Source: Pseudodesulfovibrio hydrargyri
GTDB lineage: Bacteria > Desulfobacterota > Desulfovibrionia > Desulfovibrionales > Desulfovibrionaceae
DNA length: 64,000 nt
NCBI RefSeq assembly: GCF_001874525.1
Contig: NZ_LKAQ01000004.1
Span: forward strand, 621,531-685,530
Direction of reading: 5' to 3'
This document shows, in pieces, positions 31,873-40,162 of this stretch. The first letter of the stretch is position 1. Every line of letters starts with the position of its first letter. Under the pieces are notes generated by a model. The model saw only the letters and a program-made list of their open reading frames with translations, did not search any database and was not told where the DNA came from. The translations under genes were made by a program, and so were the position numbers.

Positions 31873-32679
31873 CTAATCCAGCCAATCAATCTCGACAGTG
31901 CGCCGCGTGGGGATACGCTTGTAGCGATACTTCGGATATCCCAACATCAATGCGGCATAAACGCCGTGGCCTTCCGGAATGCCCAATTCCCTGCGGATGT
32001 TGCAGCAGCCTTCGGCCACCTCCATGAGGAAACCGGCCCAACAGGCGCCCAGACCGTGGGCGTGGGCCGCGAGTTCCAGGTAGGCGGCGGCCAGGGCGCA
32101 GTCCTCGGCCGGGTTGAAACCGTCCTCCGGCGCGTGGGCCACGGCCACGTGGGGCGCGCCGTGCAGGATCTTGTCCACACCGCGCGCCCAGTTCTTGACC
32201 ACGCCGGGCATGATCGAGTTGGTGGCCATGTACTCCACGGTCATGCCCGCCAGCCTCCGGGTGGCCTGGGGCGTGCGGGTGACGATCCACTGGGCTGGCT
32301 GGCCGTTCTTGGCGCTGGGCGCGAACGAGGACACGGAAAAAAGATGGGCCAGGACCTCCTCGGGCACGGGCTTGTCCCGGTAGGAGCGCACCGAGCGGCG
32401 CCCGGACAGGAACTGGTCGGCCTGGGCCGGGGTCAGCCTGAGGCCGCGGTCGAACGGGCCGCACTGGCCGGGGGCCAGGCCCGGCGTCACGGCGGGCATC
32501 TCGGGCAGGGTCACTGCCCCCACCGGGCAGACGGCCACGCAGTGGCCGCAGTTGATGCATGTCTTTTTGGCCGCTGGGCGGAGCTTGGGGAAGCCCTCGC
32601 GGTCCTCGACGACGAGGTCGAAAGGACACTCGTCACGGCACGCGCCGCAGCGCTTGCAGATATCCTTGTCGGCAAACAT
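31873..32679 (-). CDS. Ferredoxin-domain nitroreductase-family protein
   Basis: 268 residues. Two 4Fe-4S clusters are predicted in the first 60 residues (CKRCGACRDECP, then CINCGHCVAVCPVGAV). The rest is a nitroreductase FMN fold (SGRRSVRSYRDKPVPEE near 93; APSAKNGQPAQWIV, and the C-terminal helix). Such proteins pair electron delivery with an FMN active site; substrates are unknown. The domain order (clusters first) is usual for anaerobes. RBS is GAGGAG. Third gene of a minus-strand operon with two lipoproteins. The structured RNA copy B begins 8 nt after its stop in opposite sense. Confidence 0.9.
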   Translation of the reverse strand: MFADKDICKRCGACRDECPFDLVVEDREGFPKLRPAAKKTCINCGHCVAVCPVGAVTLPEMPAVTPGLAPGQCGPFDRGLRLTPAQADQFLSGRRSVRSYRDKPVPEEVLAHLFSVSSFAPSAKNGQPAQWIVTRTPQATRRLAGMTVEYMATNSIMPGVVKNWARGVDKILHGAPHVAVAHAPEDGFNPAEDCALAAAYLELAAHAHGLGACWAGFLMEVAEGCCNIRRELGIPEGHGVYAALMLGYPKYRYKRIPTRRTVEIDWLD

Positions 32680-32739
32680 AGGTGCTCCTCAAAGGGGGCT
32701 GAACGGGACCCGGCGGACCGGGCGACGGACGGGTCCGGG

Positions 32740-33306
32740 CTACTTCCTGGCCGCCTGGGCAATGGCCGGAATGGCCTCGTACATGACCCCGCGCAGGGCC
32801 TCGGCCAGGATGTCGGACTCCGAGGAGTAGCCGGGCACGACCACGTCCTCGACCTCGCTGGTATATTTTTCGGCGTGCAGGGTCGCATCGCCGCGCGAGA
32901 CCACGATGCGCACCGAGACGCGGCCCTTGTAGGTGGTCACGCCGGTCTGGTTCAGGGCCAGCTCCAGGACTTGGCCGGTGACCAGCAACTCGTCGTCCGG
33001 GGCGGTGATGGCGGTCCGGTACCTGACCTTGCACCCGGCGTTCTCGAGTTCGTCGAACAGGGCCCAGCCAGCCCACTCGGCCACGTCGGACAGGGAGGTG
33101 ATGGTCTCGTTGTCCGTGGTCTTGCCGAGCACCGAGGTAGGCCGTTTGTCCTCGAAGCGAAAGACCGTGATCTCGCCCACGCACGGGGTGTCGGTGGAAA
33201 TCAGGGCGTATTTCAGCTTGATGGCGTTGCCCGAGGCGCAGCCCGCGGCCACGGTCAAGGCCAGGAGCAAGGCCGCCGGCAGTACCCGTTTCATATATGC
33301 CTTCAT
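32740..33306 (-). CDS. Lipoprotein, YajG-like/ABC-auxiliary type
   Basis: 188 residues with lipobox LTVAAGC (Cys near 23). An ATG 12 nt inside (33294) also has a ribosome site. The body has alternating strands and helices: KLKYALISTDTPCVGEITVF, DDELLVTGQVLELALNQTGV TTYKGRVSVRIVV. The combination resembles YajG or ABC transporter auxiliary lipoproteins. No transporter is next to it. It starts 14 nt after the upstream lipoprotein, so the two are coupled. Confidence 0.75.
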   Translation of the reverse strand: MKAYMKRVLPAALLLALTVAAGCASGNAIKLKYALISTDTPCVGEITVFRFEDKRPTSVLGKTTDNETITSLSDVAEWAGWALFDELENAGCKVRYRTAITAPDDELLVTGQVLELALNQTGVTTYKGRVSVRIVVSRGDATLHAEKYTSEVEDVVVPGYSSESDILAEALRGVMYEAIPAIAQAARK

Positions 33307-33319
33307 CGAATCGTCTCCA

Positions 33320-33727
33320 TCAGATTTGGTCGCCCTTGACGGGCGGTTCCTCGGTTGACTGGGGCTTGTCGTCCAGCTCGGATTCCATCTTGTCCAGAAG
33401 TTTGCGGGTCAGCTCCATGAGCCGGTCCAGGTTCTCGCCCACAAAGGACTTGGCCTTGTCGTCCAGCTCCTTGTCCGTGGGCGCGCCGGAGTCGGCGTCC
33501 CCGGCCGCCCCATCCGGGACGGCCCCCTTTTCGAGCATCGAGCGAATGTGCTCGAGGTTCTCGCGCACCTGGGCAAGCTCCGCGCGAAACGCCTGATCGC
33601 GCTCCCCGGCCTCCTGGCGCAGGGCCTTGACCTCGGCCTCCAGGGCGTCGATCCGTTCGGCCTCGGGGGAGGGGCCGCCGCAGGCGAAAAGGGCCAGGAT
33701 TAGGACGAATGCTGCCAATCGTTTCAT
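33320..33727 (-). CDS. Coiled-coil lipoprotein
   Basis: 135 residues, lipobox ILALFACG (Cys16). After this the chain is a heptad coiled coil (RIDALEAEVKALRQEAGERD QAFRAELAQVRENLEHIRSM), then a linker rich in Gly/Asp and a second helix (DDKAKSFVGENLDRLMELTR). No family recognised; resembles small structural lipoproteins of the outer membrane. RBS is AAGGAGACG. First gene of the minus-strand operon with the YajG-like lipoprotein and ferredoxin-nitroreductase. Confidence 0.8.
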   Translation of the reverse strand: MKRLAAFVLILALFACGGPSPEAERIDALEAEVKALRQEAGERDQAFRAELAQVRENLEHIRSMLEKGAVPDGAAGDADSGAPTDKELDDKAKSFVGENLDRLMELTRKLLDKMESELDDKPQSTEEPPVKGDQI

Positions 33728-33928
33728 GGGCGTCTCCTTCGCATGCCATCCGATAGCACAACCGGTCGCGGACTGACAATCCGCAGACGCCCCGGAAAGC
33801 GGAGGCCGTGACGTCCCGCCACGGCGACGGAAGGGAGCTCCTCCTTCTTGCTTTTCACCTGTAAATCCGTACAATGCGCTCAGTCTGGATGCTCCCGTAC
33901 CCCTACTCCAGAAGAGAAGATACAGGCT

Positions 33929-34387
33929 ATGAACATACTGCGCGCCCTGACAATGCTGATCGTGCTGGCGGCCGCGGCCGTACCGGCCATGGCCTCCGAC
34001 TATGTCCAGGTGGCCCACCCCACCGGCTTCCGAGGCCTGGCCTGGGGCACCCTCCTGTCCGACGCTCCCGGGCTGGCCCCGGTGCAGGAGCCGGGCTTCG
34101 AAGACACCTATTTCAAACGCGACGAGCCCAAGACCTTCGGCAAGGCCGAGATCACGTCCGTGGCCTACTATTTCAACAAGGACAAGCTCTACCGCGTGGG
34201 CATCGCCTACAAGGGCAGGGTCAACCAGTTCTTCCTCAAGGACATGCTCATGCAGCGCTACGGCGCGGGCCGGGGCATCGGCTTCCGCTACGGCTGGATG
34301 TGGCCCGACTTCTCCATCGAGCTCGACTACGACAACGACTCGAACACGGGCAGTCTCTACTACACCTTTGAGGGCGCCCTGAAATAG
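33929..34387 (+). CDS. Secreted protein of unknown function
   Basis: 152 residues with signal peptide ALTMLIVLAAAAVPAMA (cleavage near 22). The mature part, GFRGLAWGTLLSDAPGLAPV then GKAEITSVAYYFNKDKLYRV GIAY and FLKDMLMQRYGAGRGIGF, looks like a small alpha/beta domain, a recurring Desulfovibrio secreted type in which a predicted flow GLAWG..LSD..GL is seen, but I cannot name the family. It lies 19 bp ahead of a GGDEF-like gene on the same strand, so the two are probably cotranscribed. A TTGCTT-N16-TACAAT promoter-like pair is at 33848-33875. Confidence 0.75.
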   Translation: MNILRALTMLIVLAAAAVPAMASDYVQVAHPTGFRGLAWGTLLSDAPGLAPVQEPGFEDTYFKRDEPKTFGKAEITSVAYYFNKDKLYRVGIAYKGRVNQFFLKDMLMQRYGAGRGIGFRYGWMWPDFSIELDYDNDSNTGSLYYTFEGALK

Positions 34388-34406
34388 CCCGGCGCCCGGC
34401 ACGACC

Positions 34407-35192
34407 ATGGACCACCCCGCTCCCCACAGACTGAAGGCGCGCTACAAGGCGCTGTACGCGGCGAGCCTGCTGGCCCTGGCCGCGCTGCTGTGTGTCTGTT
34501 TCGGGATGGTCTACACCCTGCGCCTCGATCCGGGCGGCGACCACGCCCGGCTGATGCAGCTGGCCTACCTGTGCATGGTGGCCGGTTTCTTCGTCCTCGC
34601 GGCCCAGGCGCTGCTCGTGTACAAGAAGGTCATGGCCTGCATGGGCCAGGACGCGGCCCGGGCCGACGAGATGGCCGAGCAGATGGAGCGGCTGGCGGTC
34701 CTGGACTCCCTGACCCAGGCCTACAACCGGGGCAAGTTCGAGGAAATCGCGGCCCAGGAACTGGGCAACGTGCGGCGCTATGCCCTTGACCTGTCAGGAA
34801 TCATGCTCGACCTGGACGACTTCCGGTCCATCAACCAGGCCCACGGCTACTCGACCGGAGACCGCCTGCTGGCCAACATGGCCCATTTCCTGAACGACAA
34901 GCTCAGGAACAACGACTTCCTGTTCCGCTGGCACGGCGGCAAGTTCATCATCCTCTGCCCGCACACCGACATCGACCGCGCCGCCATCGTGGCCGAAAAG
35001 CTGCGCGTGCTCGTGGGCCACAAGATCTTCGGCGGCAAGATCCGCGTGTCCCTCTCCCTGGGTGTGGCCCAGGCCGGAGAGGACGACACCCTGGAGAGTT
35101 TCCTGCAACGCCTCCAGTCCGGTCTGACCGCGTCCAAGAACGGCGGCCGGAACCAGGTCACCGTGGTCCGCGCCCAGCTCTCTCCCCGCTGA
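34407..35192 (+). CDS. Membrane GGDEF protein with a degenerate active site
   Basis: 261 residues. Two membrane helices (about 16-38 and 48-70) are followed by a GGDEF domain (95-255; LDSLTQAYNRGKFEEIAAQE, LDLDDFRSINQAHGYSTGDR). Where the motif RxGGDEF is expected the sequence is RWHGGKFII, so the metal-binding acidic residue and the Glu are replaced. It should not make c-di-GMP and may instead bind GTP or act as a receptor. The upstream Asp (LDLDDF) remains. It lies 19 bp after a secreted protein gene and 124 bp before a bifunctional GGDEF-EAL gene. Confidence 0.88.
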   Translation: MDHPAPHRLKARYKALYAASLLALAALLCVCFGMVYTLRLDPGGDHARLMQLAYLCMVAGFFVLAAQALLVYKKVMACMGQDAARADEMAEQMERLAVLDSLTQAYNRGKFEEIAAQELGNVRRYALDLSGIMLDLDDFRSINQAHGYSTGDRLLANMAHFLNDKLRNNDFLFRWHGGKFIILCPHTDIDRAAIVAEKLRVLVGHKIFGGKIRVSLSLGVAQAGEDDTLESFLQRLQSGLTASKNGGRNQVTVVRAQLSPR

Positions 35193-35316
35193 TTCCGGCC
35201 CCTCCGACGGGCCGATCCGGCCGAGACGAAAACAACCGCTCTAATCGGTTTCCTTTTTTCTCCGTTCTACGCTATATGGAGAGTGCGATCACCAGACACT
35301 GCGAACAGGACGGCCC

Positions 35317-37803
35317 ATGAACATGGCGCAGGAAAAGACCGCGCACTATCTCAAATACGCCCCCACCAGGGTCTTGCTGCCCTCGGCGCTGATGCTGCTG
35401 CTCTTCGCCGGTTCCATCTTCCTGTACCTGCTGCCGTCCATCGAAGAGGCCCTGCTCGACGCCCAGAAGGAAAAGGTCGTGGAGATCACGGACACCGTGA
35501 CCGGGACCCTGAACCACCTGAACGAGATGGCCGAACGGGGCGAGATCACTCTGGACTACGCCAAGGAACTGGGCGCGGAGTTCGTCCGGGAGACACGCTA
35601 CGGGCCGGACGCCAAGGACTATTTCTGGATCACGGACCTGACCCCGCGCATGGTCATGCACCCTTACCGCCCGGACCTGGACGGCCAGGATCTGACCGAC
35701 TACCGGGACAAGGAGGGCAAGCGGGTCTTCATGGAGTTCGTGCTCGCGGCCAGGAAGAACCCGGACGCCTTCGTGGACTACTACTGGCAGTGGCAGGACC
35801 GGCCCGACCGCATCGCCCGCAAGCTTTCCCACGTACGCCTGTTCGCCCCCTGGGGCTGGGTCCTCGGCACCGGCCTGTACATCGACGACGTGCATTCGGA
35901 TATCGGCGTGTACCGCGATCACGTGGCCCTGATCTTTCTGGGCATCCTGCTGCTCAGCGCCCTGCTCTCGCTGTACGTCATCCGCCAGGCCGGCGTCATC
36001 GAAAAGAAAAAGGCCTGGATCCAGGGCCAACGGGAAAAGCTCGTGCGCGTACTCCAGGAAAGCGAGGAGCGCTACCGGACCATCGCGGACTTCGGCTATG
36101 ACTGGGAGGTCTGGGTCGGCACGGACGGAACCGTCAACTACTGCTCCCCGGCCTGCCTTCGGATCACCGGCTACCCGCCGGAGCGGTTCTTCGAAGACCC
36201 CGGCCTGATCCGCGAGATCATCATCAACGACGACCAGGACGCCTGGGACGCCTACCTGGTGGAGGCCGACTCGGACCGGGGAGACTCGCTGGACTTCCGC
36301 ATCCTGACCGCGGACGGCAAAACCCGCTGGCTCGGCGTGGTCGGGCGGTCCGTGTCCGGCATCGGCGGCAAGCCGCTGGGCATGCGCTTGAGCTTCCGCG
36401 ACATCACCGACCGCAAGGCCATGGAGGAGCAGCTGCGCCACCAGGCCCTGCACGACCCTCTGACCAACCTGGCCAACCGGACCCTGTGCCTGGACCGACT
36501 GAGCCAGGCCATGCGCCGGGCCAAACGGCGCGAGAACTATTTCTTCGCGGTGGTCTTCCTGGACCTCGACCGCTTCAAGATCATCAACGACTCCCTGGGC
36601 CACCGCTTCGGGGACATGGTCCTGACCGAGACGGCCATCCGCCTGACCGGCGAGATGCGCCTTCTGGACACGGTCTCCCGATTCGGCGGCGACGAGTTCG
36701 TTCTGCTCCTGGACGAACTGTCCAGCCCGGGCGAGGCCATCCGGATCATCAAGCGCGTGCGCAAGCGGCTGACCGAGCCCTTCCGCTTCAACGGCAACGA
36801 GGTCCGGACCACGGCCAGCTTCGGCATCGTCCTGAGCCCGGTGCTGGACGGCAAGGCCGCGGACGTGCTCCAGCACGCCAACATCGCCATGCACCGCGCC
36901 AAGGAATCCGGGCGCAACCGCTTCAAGGTCTTCACCGAGCGCATGCTCGAGAGCGCCGTGGACCTGCTCACCCTGGAAAACGACATGCGCCGGGGGCTGG
37001 CCAACGACGAATTCCACGTGGCCTACCAGCCGATCATGGACCTGGCCGGGTCGGACATCATCGGCTTCGAGGCCCTGGCCCGCTGGGACCACCCGGACCG
37101 GGGGGCCATCCCGCCCGCCGAGTTCATCCCCATGGCCGAGGAGTCCGGCCTGATCATCGAACTGGGCGAGTGGGTCCTGGTGCAGGCCCTGCGCACCCTG
37201 GCCGGGTGGCGCAACGAAACCGACGGCACGGACGACATTTTCATGTGCGTGAACCTGTCCAGCAAGCAGTTCGCGCGCACCGACCTGGACAAGATCGTGG
37301 TCCGGGCCCTGGAACGATACGGACTGCCGCCCTCCTGCCTCAAGCTGGAGATCACCGAGTCCTCCATCATGGGCAACCCCGAGTCCTCCCTGCGCATCCT
37401 CAACCGGCTCAGAAAGGCCGGGGTGCGCTTCTCCATCGACGACTTCGGCACCGGCTATTCGTCCCTGTCCCAGCTCCAGCAGCTGCCCGTGGACACCCTC
37501 AAGGTCGACCGGACCTTCATCTCGCGCATGCGCACCGACCCGGAGAACATGGAGATCGTCAAGGCGGTCATCGCCCTGGGCCATTCCCTGGACCTCAACG
37601 TGGTGGCCGAGGGCGTGGAGAACCCTGACCAGCTCTGCTCGCTGCTCAATCTTTCCTGCAACTCGGTCCAGGGGTTCTATTTCCATGAGCCCATGAGCGC
37701 GGCCAAGGCCAAGGACCTGCTCAAGCAGCGCACCCAAAAGACCGCCGAGGATACCCGCGAGAAGCTGGCGCTGGCCCGCCGCAACTGCCCGCCCGACCAA
37801 TAG
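35317..37803 (+). CDS. Cache-PAS-GGDEF-EAL cyclic-di-GMP turnover protein
   Basis: 828 residues. A membrane helix (about 20-38) and a second near 205-225 flank a periplasmic sCache domain (about 45-195; DAKDYFWITDLTPRMVMHP). A PAS domain (about 245-365), an intact GGDEF (RFGGDEFVLLL near 455) and an intact EAL (IGFEALARWDHPDRG near 580, with NLSSKQF, EITES, DDFGTGYSSL and VAEGVE) follow. The domains have all catalytic residues, so it may make or break c-di-GMP depending on the periplasmic ligand. It is probably linked to the adjacent motility and surface genes by c-di-GMP, which is inference. A clean terminator ends it. Confidence 0.94.
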   Translation: MNMAQEKTAHYLKYAPTRVLLPSALMLLLFAGSIFLYLLPSIEEALLDAQKEKVVEITDTVTGTLNHLNEMAERGEITLDYAKELGAEFVRETRYGPDAKDYFWITDLTPRMVMHPYRPDLDGQDLTDYRDKEGKRVFMEFVLAARKNPDAFVDYYWQWQDRPDRIARKLSHVRLFAPWGWVLGTGLYIDDVHSDIGVYRDHVALIFLGILLLSALLSLYVIRQAGVIEKKKAWIQGQREKLVRVLQESEERYRTIADFGYDWEVWVGTDGTVNYCSPACLRITGYPPERFFEDPGLIREIIINDDQDAWDAYLVEADSDRGDSLDFRILTADGKTRWLGVVGRSVSGIGGKPLGMRLSFRDITDRKAMEEQLRHQALHDPLTNLANRTLCLDRLSQAMRRAKRRENYFFAVVFLDLDRFKIINDSLGHRFGDMVLTETAIRLTGEMRLLDTVSRFGGDEFVLLLDELSSPGEAIRIIKRVRKRLTEPFRFNGNEVRTTASFGIVLSPVLDGKAADVLQHANIAMHRAKESGRNRFKVFTERMLESAVDLLTLENDMRRGLANDEFHVAYQPIMDLAGSDIIGFEALARWDHPDRGAIPPAEFIPMAEESGLIIELGEWVLVQALRTLAGWRNETDGTDDIFMCVNLSSKQFARTDLDKIVVRALERYGLPPSCLKLEITESSIMGNPESSLRILNRLRKAGVRFSIDDFGTGYSSLSQLQQLPVDTLKVDRTFISRMRTDPENMEIVKAVIALGHSLDLNVVAEGVENPDQLCSLLNLSCNSVQGFYFHEPMSAAKAKDLLKQRTQKTAEDTREKLALARRNCPPDQ

Positions 37804-37827
37804 GGCGGGGCCCTTCCTCACAACGCG

Positions 37828-37865
37828 AAAACGCCCTGCCGGAATCTCTTCCGGCAGGGCGTTTT
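37828..37865. terminator. Bidirectional terminator
   Basis: AAAACGCCCTGCCGG pairs perfectly with CCGGCAGGGCGTTTT around AATCTCTT, between the converging GGDEF-EAL and RNA methyltransferase genes. Confidence 0.92.
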
Positions 37866-37893
37866 CGCGGGGCGGGCCGTGATCCGGCGGCCG

Positions 37894-38652
37894 CTATCGC
37901 GCGCCGCCCCCGCCTTGGGGGCCATACTTTTCCACGAACCAGCGCACCTGCCGGCAGACGCCCATGAGCAAATTGAATTCGTTGCGCTTCAAATTGATCT
38001 TGCTGAAGAAGCGGCGCACCGGAAGCATCCAGTAGTCCGGGTTGTCGTCCTTGAGGAAATCGATGGCCAGCAAGGTCTCCTGGAGGTTGCCGAAAAGCGC
38101 CTCCTGCTCCTTGACCGTGGTCGGCCGCTCCTCGGGCGGGCCGTCGGGGGCGAACGGCTCGGCCAGGGAGCGCTTGAAACACTCGTACAGGACCACGACC
38201 ACGGCCTGGGCCAGGTTCAGGGAGGTGCCCTCGCGGCTGGTGGGAATGGTCACCAGTCCCGAGCAGATGGAGGTCTCCTCGTTGGTCAGCCCCTTGTCCT
38301 CCGGGCCGAAGACCACGGCCACCCGGCCGCCGGTCCGCAGCCGCTCGTCGACCACGCCCGCCAGGGTGTCCGGGGCCATGATCCCCTTGCGCCAGCCCCC
38401 GGTGCGGGCCGTGGTCCCGAACACGGCGGTGCATCCGTCCACGGCCTGTTCCAGGGTGTCCACGATGCGCGCGGACTCGAGGATGTGCCGGGCGTGGGCC
38501 GTGGCCAGGGGCAGGGCCTTGTCCATGTTGAAGTTGTACGGATCGACCACCACCAGTTCGGACACGCCCATGTTCAGGCAGGCGCGTGCCGCGGAACCGA
38601 TGTTCTCCGGGTATTTGGGGCGGAACAAAACCACCACGAGCTTGTCCAGCAT
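37894..38652 (-). CDS. TrmJ-like SPOUT RNA methyltransferase
   Basis: 252 residues from ATG 38652 (RBS AAGGAGGG). SPOUT signatures: FRPKYPENIGSAARACLNMG near 10-29, GPEDKGLTNEETSIC near 121-135, and the trefoil knot segment PTSREGTSLNLAQAVVVVLY near 142-161. This family 2'-O-methylates tRNA position 32 (TrmJ) or related sites. The C-terminal extension is helical, as in TrmJ. The other possibility is a TrmH-family rRNA enzyme. Converges with the GGDEF-EAL gene. Confidence 0.88.
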   Translation of the reverse strand: MLDKLVVVLFRPKYPENIGSAARACLNMGVSELVVVDPYNFNMDKALPLATAHARHILESARIVDTLEQAVDGCTAVFGTTARTGGWRKGIMAPDTLAGVVDERLRTGGRVAVVFGPEDKGLTNEETSICSGLVTIPTSREGTSLNLAQAVVVVLYECFKRSLAEPFAPDGPPEERPTTVKEQEALFGNLQETLLAIDFLKDDNPDYWMLPVRRFFSKINLKRNEFNLLMGVCRQVRWFVEKYGPQGGGGAR

Positions 38653-38974
38653 GAAACCCTCCTTGGGCGTTGACGACGAGGCATGTACCACACCGCCCGG
38701 GGATGTCAAAAGGCGTATCGCCCGTCCGGCGATCCCCGGCCGCCGGGGCCGCGACCGCCGGAAACATAAGAACCGGTTATATAAAAGATAATTAAATCAG
38801 GCAGTGAGAACCACAGTATCCGAGAATTGCGTTGAAATATTTGTCATTCTGTGCAACAACGGGATACCGGGTGGAATAGCCTTCCCCCGGGGGTGTGTTT
38901 TACCGCGCATGCACATGCTGACGGTAAAAAAAGTTGCGGTCCTTATTAACTTCTGTGGTTCCTTAGGAGGAAAC
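38653..38974. other. Intergenic region ahead of the TAXI-TRAP operon
   Basis: No gene. The 38765-38850 part is AT-rich (TTATATAAAAGATAATTAAA near 38777), suitable for promoters in either direction. A hairpin TTTACCG/CGGTAAA spans about 38907-38935 in the leader of the TAXI gene. A tight AGGAGG lies at 38965-38970. Confidence 0.5.
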
Positions 38975-39943
38975 ATGAAACGGATTTACATCCTGGTCTT
39001 TGCCCTTGCCCTAGTTTTCGGCATGTCCTTCAACGCGCAGGCAAAAAAACGCTACGTGTTCGGCGGCGGCCCGGCCGGCGGTACGTTCCAGATCGTCGCC
39101 AACGCCATCCAGGTCTTCGGCCCCATCAAGAACAACCCGAATTTTTCCATCAAGGCCCAGTCCTCGGGCGGTTCCACCGAGAACCTGCGCACGGTCAACG
39201 CGGGCCGCTGCGCATTCGGCACCGTGTACGCGGGCGAGGTCTACCTCGGCCGCAACGGCAAGCTGACCGGCGACCCGAACACGTATGAAAACGTCCTGAC
39301 CGTGGGCTACCTCTACGGCGCGCCCGCCCAGCTGGTCATCCGCAAGGGCTCGGGCATCAAGTCCGCCAAGGACCTGGCCGGCAAAAAGGTCGGCGTGGGC
39401 AACGCCGGTTCCGGCGCGTTCGCCAACTGCGAGCGGTTCTTCACCCACCTGGGCATCTGGGACAAGATCGAGCGCAACGCCATGGGCTACAACGACGCGG
39501 CCCAGGCCTTCGGCAACGAACAGCTCGACGCCTTCTGGCTGCTGACCGCCTATCCGTCCGGGGCCGTAATCATGGCCGCCCAGACCAACGACATCGACCT
39601 GGTCGACGTGGGCGCGGACGCGGAAAACTCCGGCTACTTCCAGGCCTACCCCTACTTCGGCAAACTGACCATCCCGGCGGGCACCTACCGCGGGGTGGAT
39701 CACGACACCCCCTCCTTCTTCGACTCCGCGCTGCTCGTGGCCAACGCCGACGTACCGGCCGAGGACGTCTACCAGCTGCTCAAGGCCGTCTGGTCCGAGG
39801 CCGGCCTCAAGCACATGGTCGAGCAGAAGAAGACCTTCAAGGCCATGAGCGTGGCCGACGGCCTCAAGGGCGTGAATCCCGAAGCGACTCCCCTGCACCC
39901 CGGTGCGGTGAAGTTCTGGAAGGAAATGGGCGTCCTGAAGTAG
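38975..39943 (+). CDS. TAXI-family TRAP transporter solute receptor
   Basis: 322 residues. A signal peptide (LVFALALVFGMSFNAQA) precedes a TAXI-type periplasmic receptor: FGGGPAGGTFQIVANAIQVF, SSGGSTENLRTVNAGRCAFG, GKKVGVGNAGSGAFANCERF, and TIPAGTYRG near 220. It delivers an acidic or organic solute to the TRAP permease whose gene begins 219 bp downstream. The substrate is not visible; TAXI systems are thought to carry dicarboxylates or amino acids. Start after AGGAGG at 38965. A GC palindrome lies between the two genes. Confidence 0.95.
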   Translation: MKRIYILVFALALVFGMSFNAQAKKRYVFGGGPAGGTFQIVANAIQVFGPIKNNPNFSIKAQSSGGSTENLRTVNAGRCAFGTVYAGEVYLGRNGKLTGDPNTYENVLTVGYLYGAPAQLVIRKGSGIKSAKDLAGKKVGVGNAGSGAFANCERFFTHLGIWDKIERNAMGYNDAAQAFGNEQLDAFWLLTAYPSGAVIMAAQTNDIDLVDVGADAENSGYFQAYPYFGKLTIPAGTYRGVDHDTPSFFDSALLVANADVPAEDVYQLLKAVWSEAGLKHMVEQKKTFKAMSVADGLKGVNPEATPLHPGAVKFWKEMGVLK

Positions 39944-39966
39944 GCCCCCGCTCCCGCAATCGTGCA

Positions 39967-39990
39967 CGGGCGGGCCGCGCGGCCCGCCCG
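39967..39990. terminator. Intercistronic palindrome between TAXI receptor and TRAP permease
   Basis: CGGGCGGGCCGCGCGGCCCG extended to 24 nt is a perfect palindrome, then TTTCGCG. It may lower permease expression or protect the receptor mRNA. Confidence 0.7.
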
Positions 39991-40162
39991 TTTCGCGCGT
40001 TCCCGGCGACCCCCGGTCCCAGCCGGGCCCGCGCGCATCGAACCGATCCGCCCCGCACGGACCCGGGTCCGGTCTCCCGTCACGGGCGTCCGGCATACGA
40101 TCCGGCCATACGGCGCGGCACATTTTTCAACCGCCGCCCTTCAGGGCGGCCGAGAGCGCGCA

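Noticed and set aside
35272..37821. An 849-codon minus-strand open frame
   Set aside because: Antisense shadow of the GGDEF-EAL gene, which has all the expected motifs.
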